DNA of 64,000 bases from Pontibacter sp. HSC-36F09 (GCF_024171605.1 NZ_JALKAA010000002.1:682001-746000), one strand, 5' to 3'. Shown: positions 26,901 through 35,184, numbered from the stretch's first letter. Translations and numbers: made by a program. Notes: generated from the sequence alone by a model not told the origin.

Positions 26901-29900
26901 GTTATACCTGCTGCGGAGGGAGAAGTGCAGGTAAGCGTGGCAGCCGATAAGGCCCTGGACGCGGCCGGCAACGGCAGCGGCGCCTCCAATATGCTGACGC
27001 GCCGCTACGATACCTTGCGACCAGCTGTGGTACTCAGTACGGGCGCTCCGGATCCTGTCAACAGTGCATTCTCCATTAATATTGAGTTTAGTGAAGACGT
27101 TGCAGGATTTGCAGCTACAGGTATAGCCGTTACCAACGGCACACTCACCCGATTCAGCCAGGTTGACGGGCGACGATACAGTGCGCTGGTAACCCCTGCG
27201 GCAACTGGTGAGGTAGCAGCTCAGGTTCCTGCCAACGCAGCGACGGATGAGGCCTCAAACGGCAACTTGCCATCTAACACACTCACCCGGGTTTATGACG
27301 CAGTTCGTCCTGCCGTAGTGCTGGCAACCGCTGCTCCAGACCCGTTAAACAGGTCTTTCCAGGTAAGTATAACGTTCACTGAGCCTGTGACAGATTTTGC
27401 AGCGCAGGATATAACGGTATCAAACGCCACGCTCTCAGGTCTGACGACAGCAGATAACAAGCTGTATACCATAGAGGTAAGCCCTGCGGCAGACGGACTG
27501 GTGACACTCTCGGTGCCTGCCGGTGTAGCGCAGGACGCTGCTAGTAATGATAATACTGCTTCTGAAAAGTTAACCAGAACCTTCAATGCTACCAGACCGG
27601 CACTTGCCCTGTCCACCAACGCCACCAACCCGACCAATGCTGCTTTTGAGGTGACCTTCACTTTCAGCACGGCAGTGAGCGGATTTGAAGTGAGCGATAT
27701 TGCGGTGAACAACGGAGCAGCTTCTGCCTTTACGCAAGTCTCAGCGCAGGTATACACGGCCCGAGTTACGCCAGGTGCCGTAGGTGAAGTGATCATTAAC
27801 GTGAATGAAAATGTGGCCCGCGATGCTGCCGGTAACGGCAATACAGCGCCCACAACCCTGAAACTGAACATCGACAAGACGCAACCAACCGTCGTGCTGA
27901 CCTCCGGTGCACCTGAGAGGCTGAACGCAGCCTTCGAAGTAACTGTCGTATTCAGCGAAGCGGTAACCGGATTCACAGCCGCTGATGTAACGGTTGTAAA
28001 TGGTACGGTGACAGGTTTCTCGGTAGAGAGTGACAAGGAGTATACCCTGCAGATCATGCCGCAGACGAACGGAGAGGTACGTGTATCGCTCGCTGCCGGA
28101 GTGGCGCAGGATGCAGCCGGTAACCTGAACCTTGCTTCAGAACAACTCATCCGATTCTATAACAACACAAGGCCAGCAGTGGAAGTGGCAACAGCGGTGA
28201 CCAGCCCTGTCAATGCCGCCTTTACAGCTCGCTTTACCTTCTCCGGGGCAGTGGAAAGCTTTGAGCTGACCAACATCACGGTAGAAAACGGAAGTGTTTC
28301 CAACCTGACAAAGGAAAGCGCTACGGTATACACCGCCCTCGTGACACCAAGTTCAAATGGTGTGGTGACAGTCGCCGTAGCCGAGAATCAGACACAAGAT
28401 GCTTTCGGTAATGGCAACCTGCCTTCCAACCGACTGCAGGTAAGCTACGATGTGAGCCAGCCTGTTCTGGTGCTGTCGACAACCGCGGCTGATGTGGTGA
28501 AGACCCCATTTGAAGTAACCTTTTCCTTCAGCAAGTCCGTGACAGGCTTTGAGCTGGGAGATATCACGGTGACCAATGGCTTGGCCTCAGCCCTGAAAGC
28601 GGTAAGCTCGTCAGTGTACACAGCCCTGGTAACGCCGCTGGCCGATGGTGAAGTAGGTATAGCTGTGGCTGCTGATGTGGCCCGCGATGCTGCCGGTAAC
28701 GGCAACAAGGAGGCGGTCGCCTTAACCAGAGTGTACGACGACACCAGACCAACCCTGGTCCTGAGCACAGAAGCGAAAAGCCCGATCAATGCTGCCTTTG
28801 AGGTTGTATTTACCTTTAGCGAGCCGGTTTCCGGTTTCTCTCTGGAAGATATCTCAGTAGAAGGTGGGACTATAGCCGTGCTGTCTCCTTCCGGAACAAG
28901 CAAGGTATACACGGCTACCATCACGCCAACTACAGAAGGGGAAGTTGCTGTAGAAGTTGCTGAGGATGTGGCACAGGATAGAGCCGGTAACGGCAATCTG
29001 GCCTCTGATGTGTTACGCCTGCAGTATGACAAATCCCGTCCGGCGGTTACGCTTGCCACCACTGCTCCGGCCCTGACCAATGCCGCTATACCACTGACGA
29101 TTGAGTTCAGTGAGCCGGTAACAGGCTTTGCCTTAGCCGATATCAGGGTAACAAACGGTGCAGCCACTGACCTCACCAAAGTGAGCGAAACAAGGTATAG
29201 CGCCCTCGTGACCCCGACCGTTGACGGAGCGGTAAGTATAGCTGTTGCCGAAAACAAAGTAGCTGATGCTGCAGCGAACAGTAACACAGCCTCAAACCTG
29301 CTGAGCCTGACTTACGACGGTACAGCACCTGCCGGCTACGTAGTAGCCTGGAGCGCTGCGCGTGTGGATGTGTCGAACCTGGAGGCTATTGCGCTGCTGC
29401 TTTCCGGAGCTGAGCCGGGTACTACCTATACCTACCACATCACCAGTGGTCAGGAAAGTACAGGAGTATCAGGAACGGGAGAGGTGACAGAGGAGAGCTT
29501 CGATATAGCAAACCTTGACCTGGAAGAACTGCAGGATGGCACACTGACCGTGCGGCTATACCTGACGGACAGGGCCGGAAACAAGGGCGGTGAAGTAACG
29601 GCACAGGTTATTAAAATTACCCGCAACATCGCTTCCGTAACAGCACCCGATATGATCGAAGTGCCAATCCGAACTACTTTTGCGCAGGTGCCGCTGCCAG
29701 CTACTGTTGGCGTTTCCTACTCTAACGGCGAGACAGCGCAAGTGAAAGTACGCTGGGAAGCCGGCGCCTACAACGGGCTTGTGGCCGGACCTTATGTGCT
29801 GACCGGTATACTGGAACTGGAAGAAATGACCACTAACCTGGAGAACCTGACAGCGAAAGTGACCGTGGAAGTACAGCCCAACAAAGTGCCAACGGCACTG

Positions 29901-30458
29901 GCCTTCAGCGCCACTACCTTTAAGCCGGAAGCCACGGCAGACAAGGTGATCGGCACGCTCTCCACCACCGACCCGGATGACACGGAATTTGTCTATACGC
30001 TGGCAAGCGGCGAGGGCGACACGCACAACGCGATCTTCGAGATCCGCGGCGACCAGGTATACCTCAAATCCAACAAGGGCCTGTCAGGTATGACCACCTT
30101 CACCATCCGCGTGCGCAGCACTGACCCTTACGCGAACACGATCGAGCGGGCTTTTACCTTAACCAAGGAAGCTTACGACCGCACGGTGGACCAACTCAAG
30201 ATCGTCAACGCCTTCTCTCCAAACGGTGACGGCATCAACGATAACTGGACCATTCCGGAACTCAGGTTCTACAACGAGGTCTACATCCAGGTGTTTGACC
30301 GCTCGGGCGTACGCGTGTTCGAGACGAATGATCCGGAGAAGGGCTGGGACGGACTCGGTCCGAATGGGCAGATCCTGAAAGGGGGCTACCTCTTCACGGT
30401 GGAAGTGAAGGACATCAACTGGGTGAAGCGCGGGGTGGTGACCATCCTGGGTAAATAA
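20931..30458 (+). CDS. Giant multidomain adhesin with T9SS type B sorting domain
   Basis: A 3175-residue secreted protein (ATG 20931; an in-frame ATG at 20892 would only lengthen the signal region). Order by residue: signal peptide to ~45 (ending AHAQ); an unassigned N-terminal domain; a cadherin-like beta-sandwich (~209-300, LSNLTLSQGSLSPAF); an Ig-like domain with NTTINLYAGYTLVG; further Ig-like units; two SprB-type repeats (~600-748, CNGGANGQATVTAAGG); a tandem Ig domain starting PVAVNDNYSV; more Ig units; 14 Ig-like repeats of 96 residues (~1454-2800); a Big_4-like unit; a cadherin-like domain (TTDPDDTEFVYTL); and the gliding-type CHU_C sorting domain (AFSPNGDGINDNW to the end). It should cross the outer membrane by T9SS and act in adhesion or gliding, as SprB does. 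It is first in an operon with PorP/SprF and OmpA-like genes. Confidence 0.93.
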   Translation: MKSNTAFSTSKRSGKVYDVFKVLLKTLPLLLIFCGGFFLSHNAHAQSQYTHDFSTPAALSGYSASWPWNTTATISVGGVEYELTQSGNGSWENRGNGGANNSASLYYSTASTTQVTIKRKDNQNFKFYGLWMSYDCFGGSYTPPHLTVTYTGSSLPQDKFNERNQQGLALSKNVEVSSVTLFFSGLHTLNLDDLVVGNIGAPLSSNANLSNLTLSQGSLSPAFQAGTTAYTASVANTVTSVSVTPVKADANATVSVNGTELTSGVTSIPVNLYVGANTITVLVRAQDGTTKSYTVTVTRAAAPPVAPSTPDLASASDTGQSNSDNITNDNTPTFTGTATPNTTINLYAGYTLVGTSTADGAGNWSVTSSTLPDGARTITARAEDGAGNQSPASAFLDVRIDTTAPNTTIIASPAALTNATSGTFNLTSSEAGNNFQVSVDGSPFTSAATPLTLTGLSEGTHTLQVQAVDMAGNVDPTPASYTWTVDLTAPVVTSITRHNPATATTNASTVTYQVSFRESVMGVSTDDFSLVSTATASGTIAGVSGSGERYEVTVSGISGAGTLRLDLKSGSGIKDAVGNVLTYAYTSGQVYTLAPPLTASITSLSHVSCNGGANGQATVTAAGGLAPYTYSWGTGGGTSPTATMLAAGNYTVTVRDALGNTATAVAKIMQPSALRTSTSQINVSQYGGADGQAAVSPAGGVAPYAYSWSPYGGTAAIATGLRAGVYMVVVTDANGCTASRTITITQPANTAPVAVNDNYSVNRGQTLTVPAPGLLGNDTDAEGATLTVTMVSGPTHGTLTLNANGSFTYTHNGSASSSDSFTYKASDGAALSNTATVIISVLTPSTTVASITLLDRNPTNASSLRYAVTFAEPVTGVDAADFSLTTTGTVARTIGSVTGSGTSYTVQVNDVRGDGTLRLDFTSLAGVTPNVRAAYTSGQAYIIDTTAPIASFSSVPSVLTNSNSTYFGFASSEPGDTYQVSMDGSAFTSATSPHNLRDISEGTHTFQVRATDLAGNVSQPVSHTWTVDLTAPVVTSITRFNPTEATTSATTLIYLVTFSERVAGINAEDFALTQTGTATGTIERVIWRDNRVFEVVVNNVSGSGTLRLDVKASGTGITDLANNGITSGYTSGQSYTINTTPPAITSVSVPADGTYREAQQLDFTLNFSKAVIVNTPGGTPAIGLTIGTSSRQAYYLGGSGTSALSFRYTVQSGDLDTDGITLSAAIALNGGTITDAFGNTAVLTLNGVSSTANVWVDAVAPTLQTVTIASSNSDVTKAKADDIVTLRLEASEPIATPTVTIAGHTATVTATAANTYIATYTLTATDAEGTVPFTINYQDLAGNAGTAVSGTTNGSSVIFDRTSPTGTLAINGGATHTASPGVALSLTATDALTGVASMRFSNDNIAWSAWQSFATSKTWTLPAGNGNRKVYAQLRDGAGNIRLVESQIILDNVPLTLTLSSGVGAATNTSFEVTFTFSKAVTGFSLADLIVTNATASNLMTADNKVYKATITPSSEGEVKVSVAAGAAIDVAGNGNTASNTISTLYDNTGPTLVVATTAPNPTNAPFDVSFTFAEEVSGFDLADIIVANGTASNLTVTDGRRYSALITPAASGEVAVSVAAEKAQDAAGNNNTASNILKVRYDAERPTVVLSTNATDPTNAPFTLTIRFSKEVTGFTVEDLEVSNGLASAFTSVSAQEYTALITPQANGAVIINMLEDVAWDRTGNGNKAASALWLFFDQTRPTVALASPAPATVNGAFDLTIKFSEPVIGFAETGIALVNGTTSRLVAMSADEYTARITPLADGEVKLQISNNAALDSAGNQNLASAELTRRYDSARPQVTVASIVTSPVNAAFTAQFTFTEAVAGFDLTDVTVTNGAASDFVKVSATAYTALITPASNGEVTVAVAAGKARDEAGNDNQASNVLKLNFDTDKPTLLLASSAPAAVNAPFSVTFTFSKEVSGFEIGDIAITNGAAADFAVVNPKTYTVRVIPAAEGEVQVSVAADKALDAAGNGSGASNMLTRRYDTLRPAVVLSTGAPDPVNSAFSINIEFSEDVAGFAATGIAVTNGTLTRFSQVDGRRYSALVTPAATGEVAAQVPANAATDEASNGNLPSNTLTRVYDAVRPAVVLATAAPDPLNRSFQVSITFTEPVTDFAAQDITVSNATLSGLTTADNKLYTIEVSPAADGLVTLSVPAGVAQDAASNDNTASEKLTRTFNATRPALALSTNATNPTNAAFEVTFTFSTAVSGFEVSDIAVNNGAASAFTQVSAQVYTARVTPGAVGEVIINVNENVARDAAGNGNTAPTTLKLNIDKTQPTVVLTSGAPERLNAAFEVTVVFSEAVTGFTAADVTVVNGTVTGFSVESDKEYTLQIMPQTNGEVRVSLAAGVAQDAAGNLNLASEQLIRFYNNTRPAVEVATAVTSPVNAAFTARFTFSGAVESFELTNITVENGSVSNLTKESATVYTALVTPSSNGVVTVAVAENQTQDAFGNGNLPSNRLQVSYDVSQPVLVLSTTAADVVKTPFEVTFSFSKSVTGFELGDITVTNGLASALKAVSSSVYTALVTPLADGEVGIAVAADVARDAAGNGNKEAVALTRVYDDTRPTLVLSTEAKSPINAAFEVVFTFSEPVSGFSLEDISVEGGTIAVLSPSGTSKVYTATITPTTEGEVAVEVAEDVAQDRAGNGNLASDVLRLQYDKSRPAVTLATTAPALTNAAIPLTIEFSEPVTGFALADIRVTNGAATDLTKVSETRYSALVTPTVDGAVSIAVAENKVADAAANSNTASNLLSLTYDGTAPAGYVVAWSAARVDVSNLEAIALLLSGAEPGTTYTYHITSGQESTGVSGTGEVTEESFDIANLDLEELQDGTLTVRLYLTDRAGNKGGEVTAQVIKITRNIASVTAPDMIEVPIRTTFAQVPLPATVGVSYSNGETAQVKVRWEAGAYNGLVAGPYVLTGILELEEMTTNLENLTAKVTVEVQPNKVPTALAFSATTFKPEATADKVIGTLSTTDPDDTEFVYTLASGEGDTHNAIFEIRGDQVYLKSNKGLSGMTTFTIRVRSTDPYANTIERAFTLTKEAYDRTVDQLKIVNAFSPNGDGINDNWTIPELRFYNEVYIQVFDRSGVRVFETNDPEKGWDGLGPNGQILKGGYLFTVEVKDINWVKRGVVTILGK
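25290..29330 (+). repeat. Fourteen in-frame 288 bp units coding Ig-like repeats
   Basis: The unit is almost always exactly 96 codons: a P-T-V-V-L-S start, FTFSKEVTGF, a DIxVTNGxAS segment, YTALITP, GEVxVxVAA, then DAAGNGNTAS and YDxxRP. One unit has a single extra residue. The DNA has drifted, so units are alike in protein rather than base sequence. The D-AGNGN-AS turn is acidic/polar and may bind calcium. Confidence 0.92.
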
Positions 30459-30484
30459 GTCGGCAACGCAAGAGATTCTTTGAA

Positions 30485-31480
30485 ATGAAAAAGTTAATTC
30501 TATCCCTATTATTAGTTGCTTCTGTTCTGGGCGCAAATGCCCAGAACAGAAAGCATATTGCCAACTTCCAGCTGTTTCAGCACTACTACAATCCTTCGCT
30601 GACGGGCTACGAGGGCTCCCAACTCAAGGGCTTCCACCGCAACCAGTGGACAGGCTTTGAGGGGGCCCCCAGAACCTACTTTGCCTCGGCCGAGCTGGAT
30701 CTGGCCGACCTTTCGGGCTGGCAGCAGAACGACGTGCTCAAAACAAAGCAGCACGATTTCTTTGATCGCCAGGCCGGCGCCCGCCATGCTTTCGGCGTGA
30801 GTGTGCTGCAGGATACCTTCGGCCCCTTCTCGGAAAGCCAGGTGCACCTGGGCTATGCCTCCCGCGTGCGGCTATCTGAAAAGCTGAGCCTGCGCTGGGG
30901 CGGCGCCCTTACATACAGCGCCCAGCGTCTGGACGGCAACAGACTGACGGTGGACAACGAAAATGATCCGGAGTTTCAGGGGGTGCTGGGCCAGCGTTTG
31001 CGCCAGGGCAAGCTCGACCTGAACCTGGGCTGGACGCTGACGGCCGATAAGTTTTACTTCGGTTATGCCATGCAGGACGTGACCAAGGGTGGTATTGTGT
31101 CGGGCGGAGACGAGTTTTTGCAGGACCTCTATACCCGCAAGCACCTGTTGCAGGCGGGCTACCGCAAGGCCCTCTCTGATCAGTTCGGACTGGTGGCCAA
31201 TGCCCTGTTGCAGTATGATGATGAGCTGAAGGAGAGCGCCGAACTGCAGCTTAAAGCCGTGTACCAGAACATGCTCTGGCTGGGGGGCAGCTACCGCCAG
31301 GACCTGGCCTGGAGCGCGACTGCCGGTTTGCGCCTGGATCAGTTCCGCATCGGTTATGTCTATGAGATCCCGGTGCAGAACGCCCGGCACGTGAGCCGGA
31401 GCACCAACGAGATCTCCCTGACCTATAATCTGATCCCGGTGAAGTATCCGAAGTATGGAAGACAAGTGACAATCTGGTAA
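30485..31480 (+). CDS. PorP/SprF-family T9SS outer-membrane protein
   Basis: A 331-residue outer-membrane barrel protein with a signal peptide ending ANAQ. The family hallmark is near the N terminus: FQLFQHYYNPSLTGYEG followed by RNQWTGFEGAPRTY. SprF in Flavobacterium is needed to bring SprB to the surface, and type B substrates commonly sit next to such a partner. The gene starts 26 bp after the giant adhesin's stop, and the next gene begins 12 bp after it, so the three form an operon. It most likely serves this adhesin. Confidence 0.93.
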   Translation: MKKLILSLLLVASVLGANAQNRKHIANFQLFQHYYNPSLTGYEGSQLKGFHRNQWTGFEGAPRTYFASAELDLADLSGWQQNDVLKTKQHDFFDRQAGARHAFGVSVLQDTFGPFSESQVHLGYASRVRLSEKLSLRWGGALTYSAQRLDGNRLTVDNENDPEFQGVLGQRLRQGKLDLNLGWTLTADKFYFGYAMQDVTKGGIVSGGDEFLQDLYTRKHLLQAGYRKALSDQFGLVANALLQYDDELKESAELQLKAVYQNMLWLGGSYRQDLAWSATAGLRLDQFRIGYVYEIPVQNARHVSRSTNEISLTYNLIPVKYPKYGRQVTIW

Positions 31481-31492
31481 AGCAAAGTGAAC

Positions 31493-32767
31493 ATGAAGAA
31501 GATCGTATACACCATCGGGTTGATGCTGGGGGTTATTGTAACGGGCCAGGCCCAGACCAAACTCCTGGAAACGAATGCTGAAATGGCCGGTGTGGCCCTG
31601 GTGGGAGAGGAGATGCTCCTGATTACCAAAAAAGAAGATGGCGGCCAGTACCTCTATACCGCCCGTCGGACTAATCCGGAAGCGGCCGAGCGGGCCCTTT
31701 CCCTGAACGCTGGTCAGGTGAACGCCGTGGTGGGCGGCAACCTGGCAGCAGGCGAAGTGTTCGTCTACCACAAGTCGGGCCGCAAGGCAGAGAAGATCAG
31801 CATCTACAAATGGACAAACGGGGGATTTGTGAAGGGGGCGGAACTGCCTGTGCCCCAACTGCGCAACCACTCCTACAACCTGGGCCTGTACCTGACCCAG
31901 GACCGGCGGCAGCTGTATATTGCCGCTGAGTTGGCAGGCTCGCAAGGCTATGATGACCTATACCTGAGCGAGTGGAATGATGACAGCTGGTCGAGGCCAA
32001 GGAATCTTGGCAGGCAAGTAAATTCCAAAGCAGCTGAGTTTGCCCCTTTTGTCAGCAACGATTCCCTTTTCTTTTCGCGTCAGCAGGGAGAGACGGCCTA
32101 CATTTATGGAGCGCCCCTAAAGAACGGACAAGCGGGCGAGGCGGTGCGGCTGGCTGGTGTGGTCAATGGGAAAGAGGCCTACAACGCCTACTTGAGCAAG
32201 AGCAAGGACCAGACGGTCTGGGTGAGTGCAACAGCGCAGGAGCAGCCGCGCTACATTGCCTACCTGTTGGGAGAACAGCCTACAGAAGCGGTAGCAGCTT
32301 CCCCGGCACCACTTGCCGAAGCAGCAGCAGCAGCAGCAGCACCTGCCGAAGCTGTTGCAGCGCCCCCAGCTGAGACTGTTGCAGCACCACCGGCTGAGAC
32401 TGTTGCAGCATCAACTGCCGCAGTGGCCGCAGAACCTGTGAAAGCAGCAGCAATGCGGACTGCTGCGCCGTCGCTGGTGCTCTACAACGAGTTTAATCGG
32501 GTGCATCTGAGCCTGCAGCAACTGGCAGGCTTGTCGCGCTTTTTGCGCCAGCAGCCGGACGGTGCCTCCTTTGTCATCAAAGGTTACTCGGACGGTTACG
32601 GCGAGCCTGCGGCCAGGCAGCGGGTAAGTGAACAGCGCGCCCAAAGCCTGAAAAACTATATGCAGCGTTACTTTGCAGACAAGGGTTTCGAGATGGAAAT
32701 AGAGGGCGAGGCGCTGCCCGACAAAGGCAAGGCCCACCGCAAAACCGAGCTATACCTGGTACAATAG
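31493..32767 (+). CDS. PD40-repeat and OmpA-like envelope protein
   Basis: A 424-residue exported protein (ATG 31493; a GTG two codons upstream is less likely) with a signal peptide ending GQAQ. The middle has PD40/WD40-like strands (LTQDRRQLYIAAE, FVSNDSLFFSRQQGE). An Ala/Pro-rich linker (about 265-325) with AxxAAPPAETVAAPPAETV repetition follows, then an OmpA-like C-terminal region (about 335-424, IKGYSDGYGEPAARQRVSEQRAQ). This resembles the OmpA-like proteins that anchor T9SS machinery to peptidoglycan, without the TPR part of PorE. It closes the adhesin operon. Confidence 0.82.
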   Translation: MKKIVYTIGLMLGVIVTGQAQTKLLETNAEMAGVALVGEEMLLITKKEDGGQYLYTARRTNPEAAERALSLNAGQVNAVVGGNLAAGEVFVYHKSGRKAEKISIYKWTNGGFVKGAELPVPQLRNHSYNLGLYLTQDRRQLYIAAELAGSQGYDDLYLSEWNDDSWSRPRNLGRQVNSKAAEFAPFVSNDSLFFSRQQGETAYIYGAPLKNGQAGEAVRLAGVVNGKEAYNAYLSKSKDQTVWVSATAQEQPRYIAYLLGEQPTEAVAASPAPLAEAAAAAAAPAEAVAAPPAETVAAPPAETVAASTAAVAAEPVKAAAMRTAAPSLVLYNEFNRVHLSLQQLAGLSRFLRQQPDGASFVIKGYSDGYGEPAARQRVSEQRAQSLKNYMQRYFADKGFEMEIEGEALPDKGKAHRKTELYLVQ

Positions 32768-32798
32768 CAAACTTATTGTTAGTCGGAAATGAATGCAA

Positions 32799-32836
32799 GA
32801 GGCCACTTTGTTAAGAAGTGGCCTCCTATCTTTTTT
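32799..32836 (+). terminator. Terminator of the adhesin operon
   Basis: A perfect 10 bp stem GAGGCCACTT/AAGTGGCCTC with a 7-base loop, followed by CTATCTTTTTT, 32 bases after the stop codon. Confidence 0.92.
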
Positions 32837-32994
32837 ACGTGTTTCGGTAGTTTTTTTATCACTTAATACGCCCTTACTATCACAATCCCACATCTTTCCT
32901 CTAAATTACATCCCTTCAAAAGACTGCTCGTACGCATAATCCGTACAGAGTAGGCAATACAAAAGAATTATACCTTAAAACTAAAGAATAACGA

Positions 32995-33927
32995 ATGGCG
33001 ACAGGTCTTCTCGCACTATTGGATGATGTGGCGGCACTGGTGAAAGTCAGTGCGGCAAGCTTGGATGACGTACCCACGCAAGTGGCAAAAACGACCGGTA
33101 AAGTGTCCGGCATCGTGATCGACGATACAGCCGTGACACCGAAGTATGTGGTGGGCCTCGATCCGAAACGCGAGCTCTCCATCATTTACCAGATCGCCAA
33201 AAAATCTCTCATCAACAAAGCGATCTTTCTGGGGCCAGCCGCGCTGGTACTCGGCTACTTTGCGCCAGCAGTTATACCTTACATCCTCATGGTGGGTGGT
33301 GCTTACCTGTGCTTCGAGGGCTATGAAAAAGTGCACTCCATGTTCAGCAAAAGCCACGAACCTACTGATGAGCCGACAGAGGATATGAAAGTGATTACCC
33401 CGGAGGAGCTGGAAAAAGAACGGGTAGGCAGTGCCGTGCGCACAGACTTTATCCTTTCAGCAGAGATCATGGCCATTGCTTACGCCACTGTGGCCGGCAG
33501 TCCGTTGATGAACCAGATCGTGGTGCTGTTTACAGTGGCCATCTTCATTACCATTGCCGTGTATGGCTTTGTGGCCCTGATCGTGAAAGCAGACGACATT
33601 GGAGTGCACATGGCTCAGGACAAATTTCACCCGACCACCCAGAAAATCGGACGCGGCATTGTGAAGTCTATGCCAAAATTCCTGGTGATACTAGGGTATT
33701 TGGGCACAGCTGCGATGCTGTGGGTGGGCGCTGAGATCATTGCGCATGGCTTGCACCTTCCGCTGGAGGTGCTGGAAGGTCCCTTTGCTGATATACCTGC
33801 CCTTGCCTGGTTTGTAAAAGTGCTGGTGCTGGCCTTGGGTGGTTTGCTGCTCGGCGCTGTCATCGCGATGGTGATCAACTTAGGCAAAAAAATGTTCAAA
33901 AAACCAGCTGAGAAGGTAGCCCACTAA
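32995..33927 (+). CDS. DUF808 (YedI-like) inner-membrane protein
   Basis: A 310-residue protein with the full DUF808 pattern: MATGLLALLDDVAALVK at the start, DDTAVTPKYVVG near 42, then about four to five hydrophobic segments (FLGPAALVLGYFAPAVIPYIL, AEIMAIAYATVAG, VLFTVAIFITIAVYGFVALIVK and a C-terminal pair). The protein is inner-membrane and of unknown function. It is convergent with the LysR gene, only 3 bp apart, with no room for a separate terminator. Confidence 0.93.
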   Translation: MATGLLALLDDVAALVKVSAASLDDVPTQVAKTTGKVSGIVIDDTAVTPKYVVGLDPKRELSIIYQIAKKSLINKAIFLGPAALVLGYFAPAVIPYILMVGGAYLCFEGYEKVHSMFSKSHEPTDEPTEDMKVITPEELEKERVGSAVRTDFILSAEIMAIAYATVAGSPLMNQIVVLFTVAIFITIAVYGFVALIVKADDIGVHMAQDKFHPTTQKIGRGIVKSMPKFLVILGYLGTAAMLWVGAEIIAHGLHLPLEVLEGPFADIPALAWFVKVLVLALGGLLLGAVIAMVINLGKKMFKKPAEKVAH

Positions 33928-33930
33928 GCC

Positions 33931-34824
33931 TTAACTCCCTTTTGCGGCATACCTGACAGCTGTTTCTGTCACTAATTTCAGGATGTTTTTGAGCACCGGG
34001 CTATTGTCGTTTTTACGCCAGGTCACATACAGGTTTGTGTTGTAGGGCAGGGGGATGAAACGCACGTTTGGTAAAGCACTGAACGAATAGGAGTAAGGCA
34101 GAATCGTCACTCCCAGGCCTTTGGACACCAGCCCCAGTATCATGCCTCCAAAGTCTGTCTCGATGCGCACGTCCGGTATGAAGCGTTGGTCTTCGAAGAT
34201 CTGGCGAAGGCCTGCGGTATAGAACGTAGTTTGCGCCAGGTTCGACAAAATGAACTTGTCATTTTCGAGATCGTGCATACCTGTGAAGTTCTGCTCGGTG
34301 AGGCGGTGGCTGTGGGGCACGACCAGTGCATAAGGCTCCGAGTAAAGCCACTCCGACTGCAAAGCCGGGTTTTCGGCGGGGTCGCGCCGGAAGGCTATGT
34401 CCATCTGGTAGCTAAGCAGCAACTGCTCAAAGCTGATGTCAGTCGGCTCCACCAGGTCCACCTTCAGCTCCGGCAGGACAGTGGAAATGCTCGTGATCAG
34501 ATCCGGCATGAAACCGTAAGCGATAGAACCTGGATAACCGATCCGAACGGTACCAAAAGCCCCCTCGTGTATTTTACGCGCCTGCAAGTGCACACGGTTA
34601 ATCTCATCAAGCAGCGGCGTCCACTGCTCGCGCAAAAACGCGCCTGCCTCGGTCAGCTTCACACTCCGCTTGTTTCGCTCGAACAGCAGTACACCCAGTT
34701 CCACTTCCAGCGCTTTGATCTGCCGGCTGAGAGCAGACTGTGTGATGAACATGCGCTCGGCCGTGTTCCAGAAGTGCAGTTCCTGCGCCAGTGCCAAAAA
34801 GTACTTAATCTGCTGTAGCTCCAT
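33931..34824 (-). CDS. LysR-family transcriptional regulator
   Basis: A 297-residue LysR regulator. The winged helix-turn-helix is at residues 1-60 (MELQQIKYFLALAQELHFWN, TQSALSRQIKALEVELG), followed by a periplasmic-binding-like effector domain. Starting at 34824 matches the family; an ATG 30 bases upstream would add ten polar residues. It is divergent from a small membrane protein gene at 34927, which is the natural candidate target. The effector is unknown. Confidence 0.94.
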   Translation of the reverse strand: MELQQIKYFLALAQELHFWNTAERMFITQSALSRQIKALEVELGVLLFERNKRSVKLTEAGAFLREQWTPLLDEINRVHLQARKIHEGAFGTVRIGYPGSIAYGFMPDLITSISTVLPELKVDLVEPTDISFEQLLLSYQMDIAFRRDPAENPALQSEWLYSEPYALVVPHSHRLTEQNFTGMHDLENDKFILSNLAQTTFYTAGLRQIFEDQRFIPDVRIETDFGGMILGLVSKGLGVTILPYSYSFSALPNVRFIPLPYNTNLYVTWRKNDNSPVLKNILKLVTETAVRYAAKGS

Positions 34825-34926
34825 TCGCTGTGATTCGTTTTCTGCATTAGTCAAGCGAATAAAAGCATTTTTTAGCCCGTTTTCACCTGTTTACTTTGCA
34901 ATAAATAATTTAATGTGAATTAAACG

Positions 34927-35184
34927 ATGGCTACACTACGAAAATATATGGGAGAGGTAGTAGGTTGGGGAGGTGCTTTTTTTTCGCTTGCGGCCTTCAG
35001 CCTGAACAGCATGGGCCTCACGCATGGGCAATCAGTAGAGTATCTGGGCATGAACATCATCGGGTGTTTACTCCTGATCTTTTACGGCTTGTCTAAGAAA
35101 GCGCACGCTAGCTATGTGTTAAACGGCATCTTTCTGCTTGTCGCTGTCATTGCGCTGGCCAGGGCCTACTTCCTACAGGTATAG
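34927..35184 (+). CDS. Small membrane protein (CBU_0592-like)
   Basis: An 85-residue protein with three hydrophobic segments (VVGWGGAFFSLAAFSL, LGMNIIGCLLLIFYGL, VLNGIFLLVAVIALARAYF). The layout resembles the small CBU_0592-type membrane proteins of unknown function. It is divergently transcribed from the LysR gene across 102 bp. Confidence 0.72.
   Translation: MATLRKYMGEVVGWGGAFFSLAAFSLNSMGLTHGQSVEYLGMNIIGCLLLIFYGLSKKAHASYVLNGIFLLVAVIALARAYFLQV

Noticed and set aside
30872-31945. 357-codon minus-strand open frame opposite the PorP/SprF and OmpA-like genes
   Set aside because: Antisense shadow of two well-supported genes; no domain recognisable.
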